From the NCBI GenBank assembly GCA_023387335.1, contig JAEWIF010000019.1, forward strand, positions 62,001 through 126,000: DNA of 64,000 nucleotides. The letters are read 5' to 3'. The translations under genes were made by a program, and so were the position numbers. This document shows, one piece after another, positions 36,037-45,643 of the stretch; the first letter of the stretch is position 1, and the number at the start of each line of letters is the position of its first letter. Source of the DNA: Pseudomonadota bacterium (GTDB taxonomy: Bacteria; Pseudomonadota; Gammaproteobacteria; Burkholderiales; Burkholderiaceae_C). Below the pieces are notes generated by a model. It was not told the DNA's origin, did no database searches, and saw only the letters and a program-made list of their open reading frames with translations.

Positions 36037-37419
36037 TCAGGCCCCCGCGAGACGCTCAAGAACAATTTCGCGAGGCACGAGTTCGAGCACCGCATCGAGC
36101 GACGGCGTCTGCGGCGTGCCCAGCACCAGCACGCGCACCGGCATGGCCAGCTGCGGCATCTTGAGGCCGGTCGCGCGCAGCACTTCCTTCAGGCTCTCGG
36201 TGATGGCCGCCCTGTCCCACGCCACGCCCTCCAGCATCTTGGCCAGCATGCTGATGGCGGGACGCACGCCGTCGGTGATGTGCTTGGCCAGGTCTTCCGC
36301 GGAAGGCTGCACGGGCAGGTAGAAGCGCGAAGCCCAGTCGGCCAGCACCACCGTCGTGTCGCAGCGGTCCTTGAAGAGGCCGCAGATGCGCGGCAGGCGC
36401 TCGTCGTGCGCGATGCCGCGCCTGTTCAACTGCTCGACCACCAGCATCGCCAGCTGGTCGTCGGGCATCGACTTCATGTGCTGCGCGTTCACCCAGCGCA
36501 GCTTGGCCTCGTCGAACTGGCCCGCGCTCTTGCCCAGGTGGTCGAGGTCGAACCACTGCAGGAACTGCTCGCGGCTGAAGATCTCGTCGTCGCCGTGCGA
36601 CCAGCCCAGGCGCGCGAGGTAGTTCACCACCGCCTCGGCCAGGAAGCCGTCGTCGCGGAACTGCGTGACCGCCTTGGCGCCGTTGCGCTTGCTCATCTTC
36701 TCGCCGCGCTCGTTGAGCACCGTGGGCAGGTGCGCGTACACCGGCGGCTCCTGGCCCAGCGCGCGGAAGATGTTGATCTGGCGCGGCGTGTTGTTCACGT
36801 GGTCGTCGCCGCGGATCACGTGCGTGATCTTCATGTCGATGTCGTCGACCACGACGCAGAAGTTGTAGGTGGGCGTGCCGTCGGGCCGCGCGATCACCAG
36901 GTCGTCGAGTTCGTCGTTGCTGATCTCGATGCGGCCCTTGACCTTGTCCTCCCATGCGACGACGCCGCCGACGGGATTGCGAAAGCGCAGCACGGGCTGC
37001 ACGCCCTCGGGCACCGGCGGCAGCTGCTTGCCGGGCTCGGGCCGCCAGGTGCCGTCGTAGCGCGGCTTCTCCTTGCTGGCCATCTGCCGCTCGCGCAGCT
37101 TGTCCAGTTCCTCCACGCTCATGTAGCAGGGATAGACCAGGCCCTGCTCGCGCATCTGCGCCACCACTTCCTTGTAGCGGTCCATGCGCTGCATCTGGTA
37201 GTAGGGACCCTCGTCGGGATCCAGGCCCAGCCACTTCATGCCTTCGAGGACGACGTCGACCGCCGCCTGCGAGGAACGCTCGAGGTCGGTGTCCTCGATG
37301 CGCAGGATGAAGTCGCCGCCCTGCGAGCGGGCGAAGGCCCACGGGTACAGGGCCGAGCGGATGTTGCCGAGGTGGATGAAGCCGGTCGGCGACGGCGCGA
37401 AGCGGGTTCTGACTTTCAC
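36037..37419 (-). CDS. gltX: glutamate-tRNA ligase
   Basis: A 460-residue class I synthetase that charges tRNA-Glu. HIGH-type motif RFAPSPTGFIHLGNIRSA at the start, KMSKS-type EKMSKRNGA near residue 250, and a C-terminal anticodon-binding helical domain. The start is GTG at 37419, because GTGA overlaps the metZ stop and the protein must begin VKVRTRFAPSPTG; no ATG is available before the HIGH motif. A much longer open frame upstream is a shadow. The tRNA-Glu it serves lies just downstream. Confidence 0.95.
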   Translation of the reverse strand: MKVRTRFAPSPTGFIHLGNIRSALYPWAFARSQGGDFILRIEDTDLERSSQAAVDVVLEGMKWLGLDPDEGPYYQMQRMDRYKEVVAQMREQGLVYPCYMSVEELDKLRERQMASKEKPRYDGTWRPEPGKQLPPVPEGVQPVLRFRNPVGGVVAWEDKVKGRIEISNDELDDLVIARPDGTPTYNFCVVVDDIDMKITHVIRGDDHVNNTPRQINIFRALGQEPPVYAHLPTVLNERGEKMSKRNGAKAVTQFRDDGFLAEAVVNYLARLGWSHGDDEIFSREQFLQWFDLDHLGKSAGQFDEAKLRWVNAQHMKSMPDDQLAMLVVEQLNRRGIAHDERLPRICGLFKDRCDTTVVLADWASRFYLPVQPSAEDLAKHITDGVRPAISMLAKMLEGVAWDRAAITESLKEVLRATGLKMPQLAMPVRVLVLGTPQTPSLDAVLELVPREIVLERLAGA

Positions 37420-38627
37420 AGCTTGGAGAGGCCGCGGATCAGGTCGGCCTTGATGTCTTCTACGTTTTCCAGCCCGACGGCCAGGCGCACCAGGCCCTGG
37501 CCGATGCCGGCGGCCTGGCGCTGCTCCTCGGTCAGGCGGCCGTGCGAGGTCGTCGCCGAGTGGCTGATGATGGACTTGGTGTCGCCCAGGTTGGTGGCGA
37601 TGCTCAGCACCTCCACGCTGTCGATCACCGTGAACGCGTTGCGGCGCAGCGTCTCGGGATCGCCGCCCTTGACGTCGAACGACACCACGGGGCCGCCGAG
37701 GCCGGACTGCTGCCGCATCGCCAGCTCGTGCTGCGGGTGCGATTCCAGGCCCGGGTAATAGACGCGCGAGACGGCCGGATGCGATTCCAGGAAGCGCGCG
37801 ATGGCCAGTGCGTTGGCGCAGTGGGCCTGCATGCGCAGGGACAGCGTCTCCAGTCCCTTGATCACCACCCACGCGTTGAACGGAGACAGCGTCATTCCGG
37901 CGGTGCGCACGATGGGCGCGAAGACGTCGTTCACCAGCCTGGCCGGTCCGCAGATGGCGCCGGCCATCACGCGGCCCTGGCCGTCCAGGTACTTGGTGCC
38001 GGAGTGGATGACCAGGTCTGCGCCCAGCTCGGTGGGGCGCTGCAGCACCGGCGAGCAGAAGCAGTTGTCCACCGTCAGCAGCGCGCCCGCGCCGTGCGCG
38101 ATGTCGGCCAGCGCGCGGATGTCGCACACGTCCGTCAGCGGATTGGTGGGCGTCTCGGCGAACAGCAGCTTCGTGTTGGGGCGCATCGCCGCGCGCCATT
38201 CCTTCAGGTCGGTCTGCGAGACGAAGGTGGATTCCACGCCGAACTTGCCGAACTCCTTGGCGAACAGGTTCAGCGTGGAGCCGAACACCGAGCGCGAGCA
38301 GACCACGTGGTCGCCCGCCTTCAGCACGCCCATGCCGAGGAGCAGGATCGCGGCCATGCCGGTGGACGTGGCGATCGCCGCTTCCGTGCCCTCCATCGCC
38401 GCGAGGCGCTGCTCGAAGCCGGTCACCGTGGGATTGGAGGTGCGGCCGTAGGTGTAGCCCTCCTGCGGATTCGCGAAGAGGCGCGCCGAGGTCGCCGCGT
38501 CCGGCTGCAGGAAGCCGCTGGTGAGGTACAGCGCCTCGGAGTTCTCGCCGTACTGGCTGGGCTCGATGCCGGCGCGGATGGCCAGCGTGTCGCGGTGCAG
38601 GCCCGCGGGAAGCTGCTTGCCCTTCAT
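37416..38627 (-). CDS. metZ: O-succinylhomoserine sulfhydrylase
   Basis: A 403-residue PLP enzyme of the Cys/Met metabolism family, making homocysteine from O-succinylhomoserine and sulfide. YTYGRTSNPTV (phosphate and substrate contacts), ETPTNPLTDVCDI, DNCFCSPVLQ and the PLP Lys in IHSGTKYLDGQGR. In the purF-metZ order common in proteobacteria this is MetZ; cystathionine gamma-synthase is the near alternative. The purF stop ends directly before the metZ ATG with no gap. Confidence 0.9.
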   Translation of the reverse strand: MKGKQLPAGLHRDTLAIRAGIEPSQYGENSEALYLTSGFLQPDAATSARLFANPQEGYTYGRTSNPTVTGFEQRLAAMEGTEAAIATSTGMAAILLLGMGVLKAGDHVVCSRSVFGSTLNLFAKEFGKFGVESTFVSQTDLKEWRAAMRPNTKLLFAETPTNPLTDVCDIRALADIAHGAGALLTVDNCFCSPVLQRPTELGADLVIHSGTKYLDGQGRVMAGAICGPARLVNDVFAPIVRTAGMTLSPFNAWVVIKGLETLSLRMQAHCANALAIARFLESHPAVSRVYYPGLESHPQHELAMRQQSGLGGPVVSFDVKGGDPETLRRNAFTVIDSVEVLSIATNLGDTKSIISHSATTSHGRLTEEQRQAAGIGQGLVRLAVGLENVEDIKADLIRGLSKL

Positions 38628-40148
<1,521 letters not shown>

Positions 40149-40154
40149 TGCGAA

Positions 40155-40643
40155 TTACCCCGGTAGGTACTGCGCGAATTCCTCGGGCAGTACCGGCTTC
40201 AATCCCCTGAGCGCCGCCGTCGAGACGGCCGCGCCCATCGATTCGGTCCACCACTGCGACTTGCGCAGCGGCGTCATGTTCACCACCACGGCCAGCGCCA
40301 GCAGCACCACCACGCCGCGCACCAGCCCGAAGGCGGCGCCCAGCACGCGGTCCATCGGCCGCAGGCCCACGGCTTCCACCATCTTGCGCGTCGCCCAGGC
40401 CACCAGGCCCCCGGCGAACACCACCGCCACGAACACGATGGCGAAGCCGGCCGCGTAGCGCACCGGTTCCGCGGCTTTCTCCATCGGCAGCCAGGCGCCC
40501 ACCTCGGGCGCCAGCCACTGGGCCAGCACGAAGGCCGCGATCCAGCTCAGCACCGACAGCACCTCGTAGACCAGGCCCCGCAGCAACCCCAGCAGCAGCG
40601 AGAACACCAGCACGCCCACGAACACCCAGTCGAGCACGGTCAT
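40155..40643 (-). CDS. cvpA: CvpA family membrane protein
   Basis: A 162-residue inner-membrane protein with four hydrophobic segments (LDWVFVGVLVFSLLLGLLRG at the N terminus). Homologues are needed for colicin V production and envelope or bile-salt tolerance; the molecular activity is unknown. Immediately before purF, 13 bp after the SPOR-protein gene. Confidence 0.92.
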   Translation of the reverse strand: MTVLDWVFVGVLVFSLLLGLLRGLVYEVLSVLSWIAAFVLAQWLAPEVGAWLPMEKAAEPVRYAAGFAIVFVAVVFAGGLVAWATRKMVEAVGLRPMDRVLGAAFGLVRGVVVLLALAVVVNMTPLRKSQWWTESMGAAVSTAALRGLKPVLPEEFAQYLPG

Positions 40644-40656
40644 CCGGCTCGCCTGC

Positions 40657-41376
40657 TCACAAGGTGAGGATGGCCGCGGGCAAATCCAGATCCTTGATCT
40701 TGCCGGCCGCCTTGTCGGCCTCGGCGCGGGTGGCGAACGGGCCGACCCGCACGCGGATGCGCCGGCCTTCCTTGGTTTCGGCCACGTGGGTGTAGGTCTT
40801 CAGGCCGGCCTTCTCGACCTTGAGGCGCGTCTCGCGCGCCTTGCCGACGTCGGAGAAAGCGCCCACCTGGACGACGAAGCGGCCGTCGGCATCCGCCGCG
40901 GCCGGCTTGGTTCTGGATTCCGGCTCGGCCTTGGCCGTGACCGTCTTGGCCGGCGCAGGCGCGGGCTCCGCTTTGGCGACGGCCGGCTTGCTGGCGGCCG
41001 CCTGCGGCGCGGCGGCAACCGTGGCCGGCGCGGCTTGCGGCTTGGCTTCCGGCGCGGGCGCCGGCGTGTTCACCGCGCCGACGGCGACCGGTGCGATGCC
41101 GGTGGCCGGCTGGCTGGCCTGCGCCTTGGGCGCCGCGGCAGGCGCGGGCAACGGCTTGGCGCTGTTGCGATCGGGGATCTGGATCGGGATGTCGACCGCG
41201 ACCGGTCGCGGCTGGGTGTCGAACAGCAGGGGGAAACCCACCACGCCGAGCAGCACCAGCACGGCGGCGCCGATCAGGCGGTGGCGCGCGCGGCGGCGCA
41301 GGGCTTCGACGCTTTCGGCTTGCGGCGCGGCGGCCGGGGAATCGTCGCCACCCTTGCGGAACTTGAAGAAGGCCAT
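40657..41376 (-). CDS. SPOR domain cell-division protein (DedD/FtsN-like)
   Basis: A 239-residue single-pass protein: short cytoplasmic N terminus, one membrane helix (LIGAAVLVLLGVVGFPLLF, about residues 34-52), a long periplasmic linker rich in Ala, Pro and Lys (about 70-160), and a C-terminal SPOR domain (RFVVQVGAFSDVGKARETRL to the end) that binds denuded glycan strands at the septum. The folC-dedD-cvpA-purF order is that of DedD in enterobacteria. Confidence 0.9.
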   Translation of the reverse strand: MAFFKFRKGGDDSPAAAPQAESVEALRRRARHRLIGAAVLVLLGVVGFPLLFDTQPRPVAVDIPIQIPDRNSAKPLPAPAAAPKAQASQPATGIAPVAVGAVNTPAPAPEAKPQAAPATVAAAPQAAASKPAVAKAEPAPAPAKTVTAKAEPESRTKPAAADADGRFVVQVGAFSDVGKARETRLKVEKAGLKTYTHVAETKEGRRIRVRVGPFATRAEADKAAGKIKDLDLPAAILTL

Positions 41377-41396
41377 GAAGCGTGTCGACTTGGGGT

Positions 41397-42686
41397 TCAG
41401 GAGCCGAGGTGTCTGGCCTGGAGGCGCGGGAGCCCGTCCTTCAGAACGCCGCCCACCGTGTAGAACGATCCGAAGACCAGGATTCTATCAGTGGGGTCCG
41501 CTTCGGCCATCGCGCTGCGCAGGGCCGAGAGGGGGTCGGCGTGGGTGCCGGACGATGCGTCCTTGCGCGTGGTCTGCGACTGCCACAGGGCCTGCAGCGA
41601 CGCCGCGCCGGCCGCGCGCGGCGTCTCCAGGTCGGTGAAGTACCAGACGTCCACCAGCGGGTCCATCTTGCGGAACATGGCGTTCAGGTCCTTGTCGCCC
41701 ATCGCGCCGAACACCGCGCGCGTGGTCGGATAGAAGCCCATCGCGTCCAGGTTGGCCGCCAGCGCCGCCACCGAATGCGGGTTGTGCGCCACGTCCAGCA
41801 CCAGCGTCGGCTGGCCGGGGACGATCTGGAAGCGGCCGGGCAGGTCGACCAGCGCGAGGCCGGTGCGCACCGCCTGCGCGGTGACGGGCAGCCGGTCACG
41901 CAGCGCGGTGAGCGCGGCCAGCACGCCCGAGGCGTTCACCAGCTGGTTGGCGCCGCGCAGCGCCGGATAGCCCAGGCCCGCGTAGCGCCGGCCGCGACCC
42001 GCCCAGCCCCACTGCTGCTTGTCGCCGGAGAAGTTGTAGTCGCGCCCGAGCAGCCAGAGGTCGGCGCCGATCTTGTCCGCGGCCTCGACGACGCTCGCCG
42101 GCGGCACCGGATCGCTGACGATCGCGGGCCGGCCCGCGCGCAGGATGCCGGCCTTCTCGCGGCCGATGGCTTCTCGGTCCGGCCCGAGGAATTCCTGGTG
42201 GTCCAGGTCGATGCTGGTGATCACCGCGCAGTCGGCGTCCACCACGTTCACCGCGTCGAGCCGGCCGCCCAGGCCCACTTCCAGGATGGCGACGTCCAGC
42301 TCGCTGCTCGCCATCAGGCTCAGGATCGCCAGGGTGGTGAACTCGAAGTAGGTCAGCTGCGTGTCCTGCCGCGCCTGTTCCACCCGTTCGAAGTGGGGCA
42401 CCAGCGCGTCGGCTTCCACCGCCTGGCCGCGCAGGCGGCAGCGCTCCTCGAAATGCACCAGGTGCGGCGAGGTGTAGACGCCGGTGCGCCAGCCCGCCTG
42501 GTGGGCGATCGATTCCAGCATGGCGCAGGTCGAGCCCTTGCCGTTGGTGCCCGCGACGGTGATCACGGGGCAGGTGAAGGCGACGCCCAGCCGTTCCCAG
42601 ACCGCGCGCACGCGCTCCAGGCCGAGTTCGATCGCCTTGGGATGCAGGCGCTCGCAGTGCGCCAGCCAGTCTTGCAAGGTCCGCAT
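41397..42686 (-). CDS. folC: bifunctional dihydrofolate synthase/folylpolyglutamate synthase
   Basis: A 429-residue Mur-ligase-like enzyme. ATP loop VITVAGTNGKGSTCAML, the folate/omega-loop region SPHLVHFEERCRLRG, VGLGGRLDAVN, and VLDVAHNPHSVAAL in the C-terminal domain. It adds glutamate to dihydropteroate and tetrahydrofolates. The ATG at 42686 (MRTLQDWL) lies 33 bp from the divergent arsC-like gene; upstream open frame is a shadow. First gene of the folC-gltX block as seen here. Confidence 0.95.
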   Translation of the reverse strand: MRTLQDWLAHCERLHPKAIELGLERVRAVWERLGVAFTCPVITVAGTNGKGSTCAMLESIAHQAGWRTGVYTSPHLVHFEERCRLRGQAVEADALVPHFERVEQARQDTQLTYFEFTTLAILSLMASSELDVAILEVGLGGRLDAVNVVDADCAVITSIDLDHQEFLGPDREAIGREKAGILRAGRPAIVSDPVPPASVVEAADKIGADLWLLGRDYNFSGDKQQWGWAGRGRRYAGLGYPALRGANQLVNASGVLAALTALRDRLPVTAQAVRTGLALVDLPGRFQIVPGQPTLVLDVAHNPHSVAALAANLDAMGFYPTTRAVFGAMGDKDLNAMFRKMDPLVDVWYFTDLETPRAAGAASLQALWQSQTTRKDASSGTHADPLSALRSAMAEADPTDRILVFGSFYTVGGVLKDGLPRLQARHLGS

Positions 42687-42719
42687 GGGGTGGATTGTCC
42701 TTGGGATTAGCATCACCCC

Positions 42720-43079
42720 ATGAGCGTCACCCTCTACGGCATCTCCAACTGCGACACGGTCAAGAAGGCACGCGCCTGGCTCGACGGCCAGGGCGTCCCC
42801 TACGCGTTCCACGATTTCAGGAAGGCCGGCGTGCCGCAGGACCGGCTGGCCGACTGGAGCCGGGCCGTGGGCTGGGAGAAGCTGGTCAACCGCCAGGGCA
42901 CCACTTGGCGCAAGCTCGACGCGGCCCAGCAGGCCGGCGTGCGCGACGATGCCTCGGCCCGCGCGCTGATGCTGGCCCAGCCCAGCGTGATCAAGCGGCC
43001 GGTGGTCGAGTGGCCGGGCGGCGCTACCACGGTCGGCTTCGACGCCGCCGCCTGGCAATCGCTGGCCGGCGCGCGTTAA
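42720..43079 (+). CDS. ArsC/Spx family thioredoxin-fold reductase (YffB-like)
   Basis: A 119-residue thioredoxin-fold protein. The family Cys is in YGISNCDTVKKARAWL; FHDFRKAGVPQDRL and SVIKRPVVEWPG follow the ArsC/YffB pattern (cis-Pro loop RPV). It probably acts as a glutathione-dependent thiol reductase; arsenate reduction is less likely because no arsenic genes are nearby. Confidence 0.9.
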   Translation: MSVTLYGISNCDTVKKARAWLDGQGVPYAFHDFRKAGVPQDRLADWSRAVGWEKLVNRQGTTWRKLDAAQQAGVRDDASARALMLAQPSVIKRPVVEWPGGATTVGFDAAAWQSLAGAR

Positions 43080-43184
43080 AAGCTCGACATTTACCGTGGA
43101 TTTACCCCCGCGCAACGCCGCGTTCGGGGTCGGCTGCCTAGAATTTCGACATCGCCTTCGAGGAAGGCGTGCGTGAGGCCCACC

Positions 43185-43907
43185 ATGAACAAACTCGCTG
43201 TCTTCTCCATCGCCGCCGTCGCAGCCGCCACCGCCGGTGTCGCGCAGGCGCAGGCGGAGTACGGCCGCGTGCTCTCCAGCACGCCGGTCATCCAGCAGGT
43301 GGCGGTGCCGCGCCAGGTCTGCTCGCAGCAGCAGGTGGCGACGCAGCAGCCCACCACCGGCGCCGGCGGCGTCATGGGCGCCATCACCGGCGGCGCGCTC
43401 GGCAGCCAGATCGGCGGCGGCAGCGGCCGCGGCGTGGCCACGGTGCTGGGCGTCCTCGGCGGCGCCGTGATGGGCGACCGCATCGAAGGCGGCGGCAACA
43501 CGCAGTTCCAGACCGTGCAGAACTGCACGACGCAGACGTATTACGAGAACCGCGCGGTCAGCTACAACGTCATCTACGAATACGCCGGCCGCCAGTACCA
43601 GGTGAACCTGCCGAACGATCCAGGCCCGCAGGTGCAGCTGCAGATCACGCCGGTGGCCGCGCCGCCCGCGCAGGTGCAACCTGCCCTGCCGCAGGCGCCC
43701 ACCGGCGCCGTCACGGCTCCCGTGGTGTCCGCTCCGACCGTCATCGAGACGGCGCCCACCGTCATCGTGCCCACCACGACGGTGTATCCGGCCTACTACG
43801 CGCCCTACCCCTACTACTACCGCCCGCCGGTCAGCCTGCACCTGGGCTTCGTCGGCCATTCGGGCGGACATCGCCACCACGGGCACGGCCACGGCCACTG
43901 GCGCTGA
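43185..43907 (+). CDS. secreted glycine-zipper 2TM domain protein
   Basis: A 240-residue exported protein. A signal peptide to about AQAQA (residue 19-22) precedes the glycine-zipper segment GGVMGAITGGALGSQIGGGSGRG (rough residues 55-90), as in SlyB/Rick_17kDa-like outer-membrane proteins. No lipobox Cys is evident. The C-terminal part is Pro/Val-rich, then YPAYYAPYPYYYRPP and a His/Gly-rich tail (HRHHGHGHGHWR) that could bind metals. ATG 43185 is used; a GTG at 43173 is less likely. Function unknown; probably envelope integrity. Confidence 0.82.
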   Translation: MNKLAVFSIAAVAAATAGVAQAQAEYGRVLSSTPVIQQVAVPRQVCSQQQVATQQPTTGAGGVMGAITGGALGSQIGGGSGRGVATVLGVLGGAVMGDRIEGGGNTQFQTVQNCTTQTYYENRAVSYNVIYEYAGRQYQVNLPNDPGPQVQLQITPVAAPPAQVQPALPQAPTGAVTAPVVSAPTVIETAPTVIVPTTTVYPAYYAPYPYYYRPPVSLHLGFVGHSGGHRHHGHGHGHWR

Positions 43908-43969
43908 GCGGCGGGGCGCACGGGGGTTGCGCCTAAAATCGCGGGTTTCCCCCGCATCCCCCTCCTCCC

Positions 43970-44287
43970 ATGAGCACCGAGACCCTTGCCGGCGTCAGCG
44001 TGACCACGCGCGCCAACGTGTACTTCGACGGCAAATGCGTCAGCCACAGCGTCACGCTGGCCGACGGCACCAAGAAGTCGGTGGGCGTGATCCTGCCCGC
44101 CACCCTGACGTTCAACACCGGCGCGCCCGAGATCATGGAATGCGTGGCCGGCGCCTGCGACTACAAGCTGGCCGGCACCAATGAGTGGGTGAAGTCCTCC
44201 GCCGGGCAGAAGTTCAACGTGCCGGGCAATTCCAGCTTCGAGATCCGAGTGACCGAGGCGTACCACTACATCTGCCACTTCGGCTGA
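43970..44287 (+). CDS. ppnP: pyrimidine/purine nucleoside phosphorylase
   Basis: A 105-residue cupin-like protein of the DUF1255/PpnP family. ANVYFDGKCVSHSV, KKSVGVILPATLTFNTGAPEIME and the C-terminal YHYICHFG are diagnostic. PpnP phosphorolyses several nucleosides. It precedes argG by 17 bp and may be co-transcribed. Confidence 0.92.
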   Translation: MSTETLAGVSVTTRANVYFDGKCVSHSVTLADGTKKSVGVILPATLTFNTGAPEIMECVAGACDYKLAGTNEWVKSSAGQKFNVPGNSSFEIRVTEAYHYICHFG

Positions 44288-44304
44288 ACCGCGCGGCTGA
44301 CCCC

Positions 44305-45636
44305 ATGAGCACCATCCTCGAGCACCTGCCCGCCGGCCAGAAGGTCGGCATCGCCTTCTCCGGCGGCCTGGACACCAGCGCCGCGCTGCACTGGATGCGC
44401 CTGAAGGGCGCGATCCCCTACGCCTACACCGCCAACCTCGGCCAGCCCGATGAGCCGGACTACGACGAGATCCCGCGCAAGGCCATGCAGTACGGCGCCG
44501 AGAAGGCGCGCCTGATCGACTGCCGCAAGCAGCTGGCGGCCGAAGGCATCGCCGCGCTGCAGTCCGGCGCCTTCCACATCTCCACCGCCGGCATCACCTA
44601 CTTCAACACCACGCCGCTGGGCCGCGCCGTCACCGGCACGATGCTGGTGGCCGCGATGAAGGAGGACGACGTCAACATCTGGGGCGACGGCAGCACCTTC
44701 AAGGGCAACGACATCGAGCGCTTCTACCGCTACGGCCTGCTCACCAACCCGGCGCTGAAGGTCTACAAGCCCTGGCTGGACCAGAAGTTCATCGACGAAC
44801 TGGGCGGCCGCGCGGAGATGAGCGCCTTCATGAGCAAGGCCGGCTTCGCTTACAAGATGTCGGCCGAGAAGGCGTACAGCACCGACAGCAACATGCTGGG
44901 CGCGACCCACGAGGCCAAGGACCTGGAGCACCTGAACTCCGGCATCCGCATCGTCAACCCGATCATGGGCGTGGCCTTCTGGAAGGACGACGTGCAGGTC
45001 AAGGCCGAAGAAGTGCGCGTGCGCTTCGAGGAAGGCCAGCCGGTCGCGCTGAACGGCAAGCGCTTCGACGACCCGGTCGAGCTGATCCTGGAAGCCAACC
45101 GCATCGGCGGCCGCCACGGCCTGGGTATGAGCGACCAGATCGAAAACCGCATCATCGAGGCCAAGAGCCGCGGCATCTACGAGGCGCCCGGCCTGGCGCT
45201 GCTGTTCATCGCCTACGAGCGCCTGGTCACCGGCATCCACAACGAGGACACCATCGAGCAGTACCGCGACAACGGCCGCCGCCTCGGCCGCCTGCTGTAC
45301 CAGGGCCGCTGGTTCGACCCGCAGGCCATCATGCTGCGCGAGACCGCGCAGCGCTGGGTGGCGCGCGCCATCACCGGCGAAGTGACGCTGGAGCTGCGCC
45401 GCGGCAACGACTACTCGCTGCTGAACACCGAGTCGCCCAACCTCACCTACCAGCCCGAGCGGCTGACGATGGAAAAGGGCGAGTCCATGTTCTCCCCGCG
45501 CGACCGCATCGGCCAGCTGACCATGCGCAACCTGGACATCGTGGACACGCGCGACAAGCTGGGCGTGTACAGCAAGGCGGGCCTGCTGTCGGTGGGCGGC
45601 GCGACGGCGTTGCCGCAGCTGGGCGAGAAGAAGTAA
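44305..45636 (+). CDS. argG: argininosuccinate synthase
   Basis: A 443-residue enzyme joining citrulline and aspartate, of the longer E. coli type. The ATP loop is VGIAFSGGLDTSAALHW; NIWGDGSTFKGNDIERFYRYG and the tetramerising C-terminal helix region are typical. ATG 44305 is used, since the open frame further upstream overlaps ppnP. It ends 7 bp from the convergent tamB stop. Confidence 0.96.
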   Translation: MSTILEHLPAGQKVGIAFSGGLDTSAALHWMRLKGAIPYAYTANLGQPDEPDYDEIPRKAMQYGAEKARLIDCRKQLAAEGIAALQSGAFHISTAGITYFNTTPLGRAVTGTMLVAAMKEDDVNIWGDGSTFKGNDIERFYRYGLLTNPALKVYKPWLDQKFIDELGGRAEMSAFMSKAGFAYKMSAEKAYSTDSNMLGATHEAKDLEHLNSGIRIVNPIMGVAFWKDDVQVKAEEVRVRFEEGQPVALNGKRFDDPVELILEANRIGGRHGLGMSDQIENRIIEAKSRGIYEAPGLALLFIAYERLVTGIHNEDTIEQYRDNGRRLGRLLYQGRWFDPQAIMLRETAQRWVARAITGEVTLELRRGNDYSLLNTESPNLTYQPERLTMEKGESMFSPRDRIGQLTMRNLDIVDTRDKLGVYSKAGLLSVGGATALPQLGEKK

Positions 45637-45643
45637 CCCGGCC

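Noticed and set aside
41382..42710. 442-codon plus-strand frame opposite folC
   Set aside because: Shadow of folC, whose ATP loop and other motifs are all on the minus strand.
42720..43079. Arsenate reductase as the job of the ArsC-family gene
   Set aside because: Sequence is of the YffB type and there are no arsenic-resistance neighbours.
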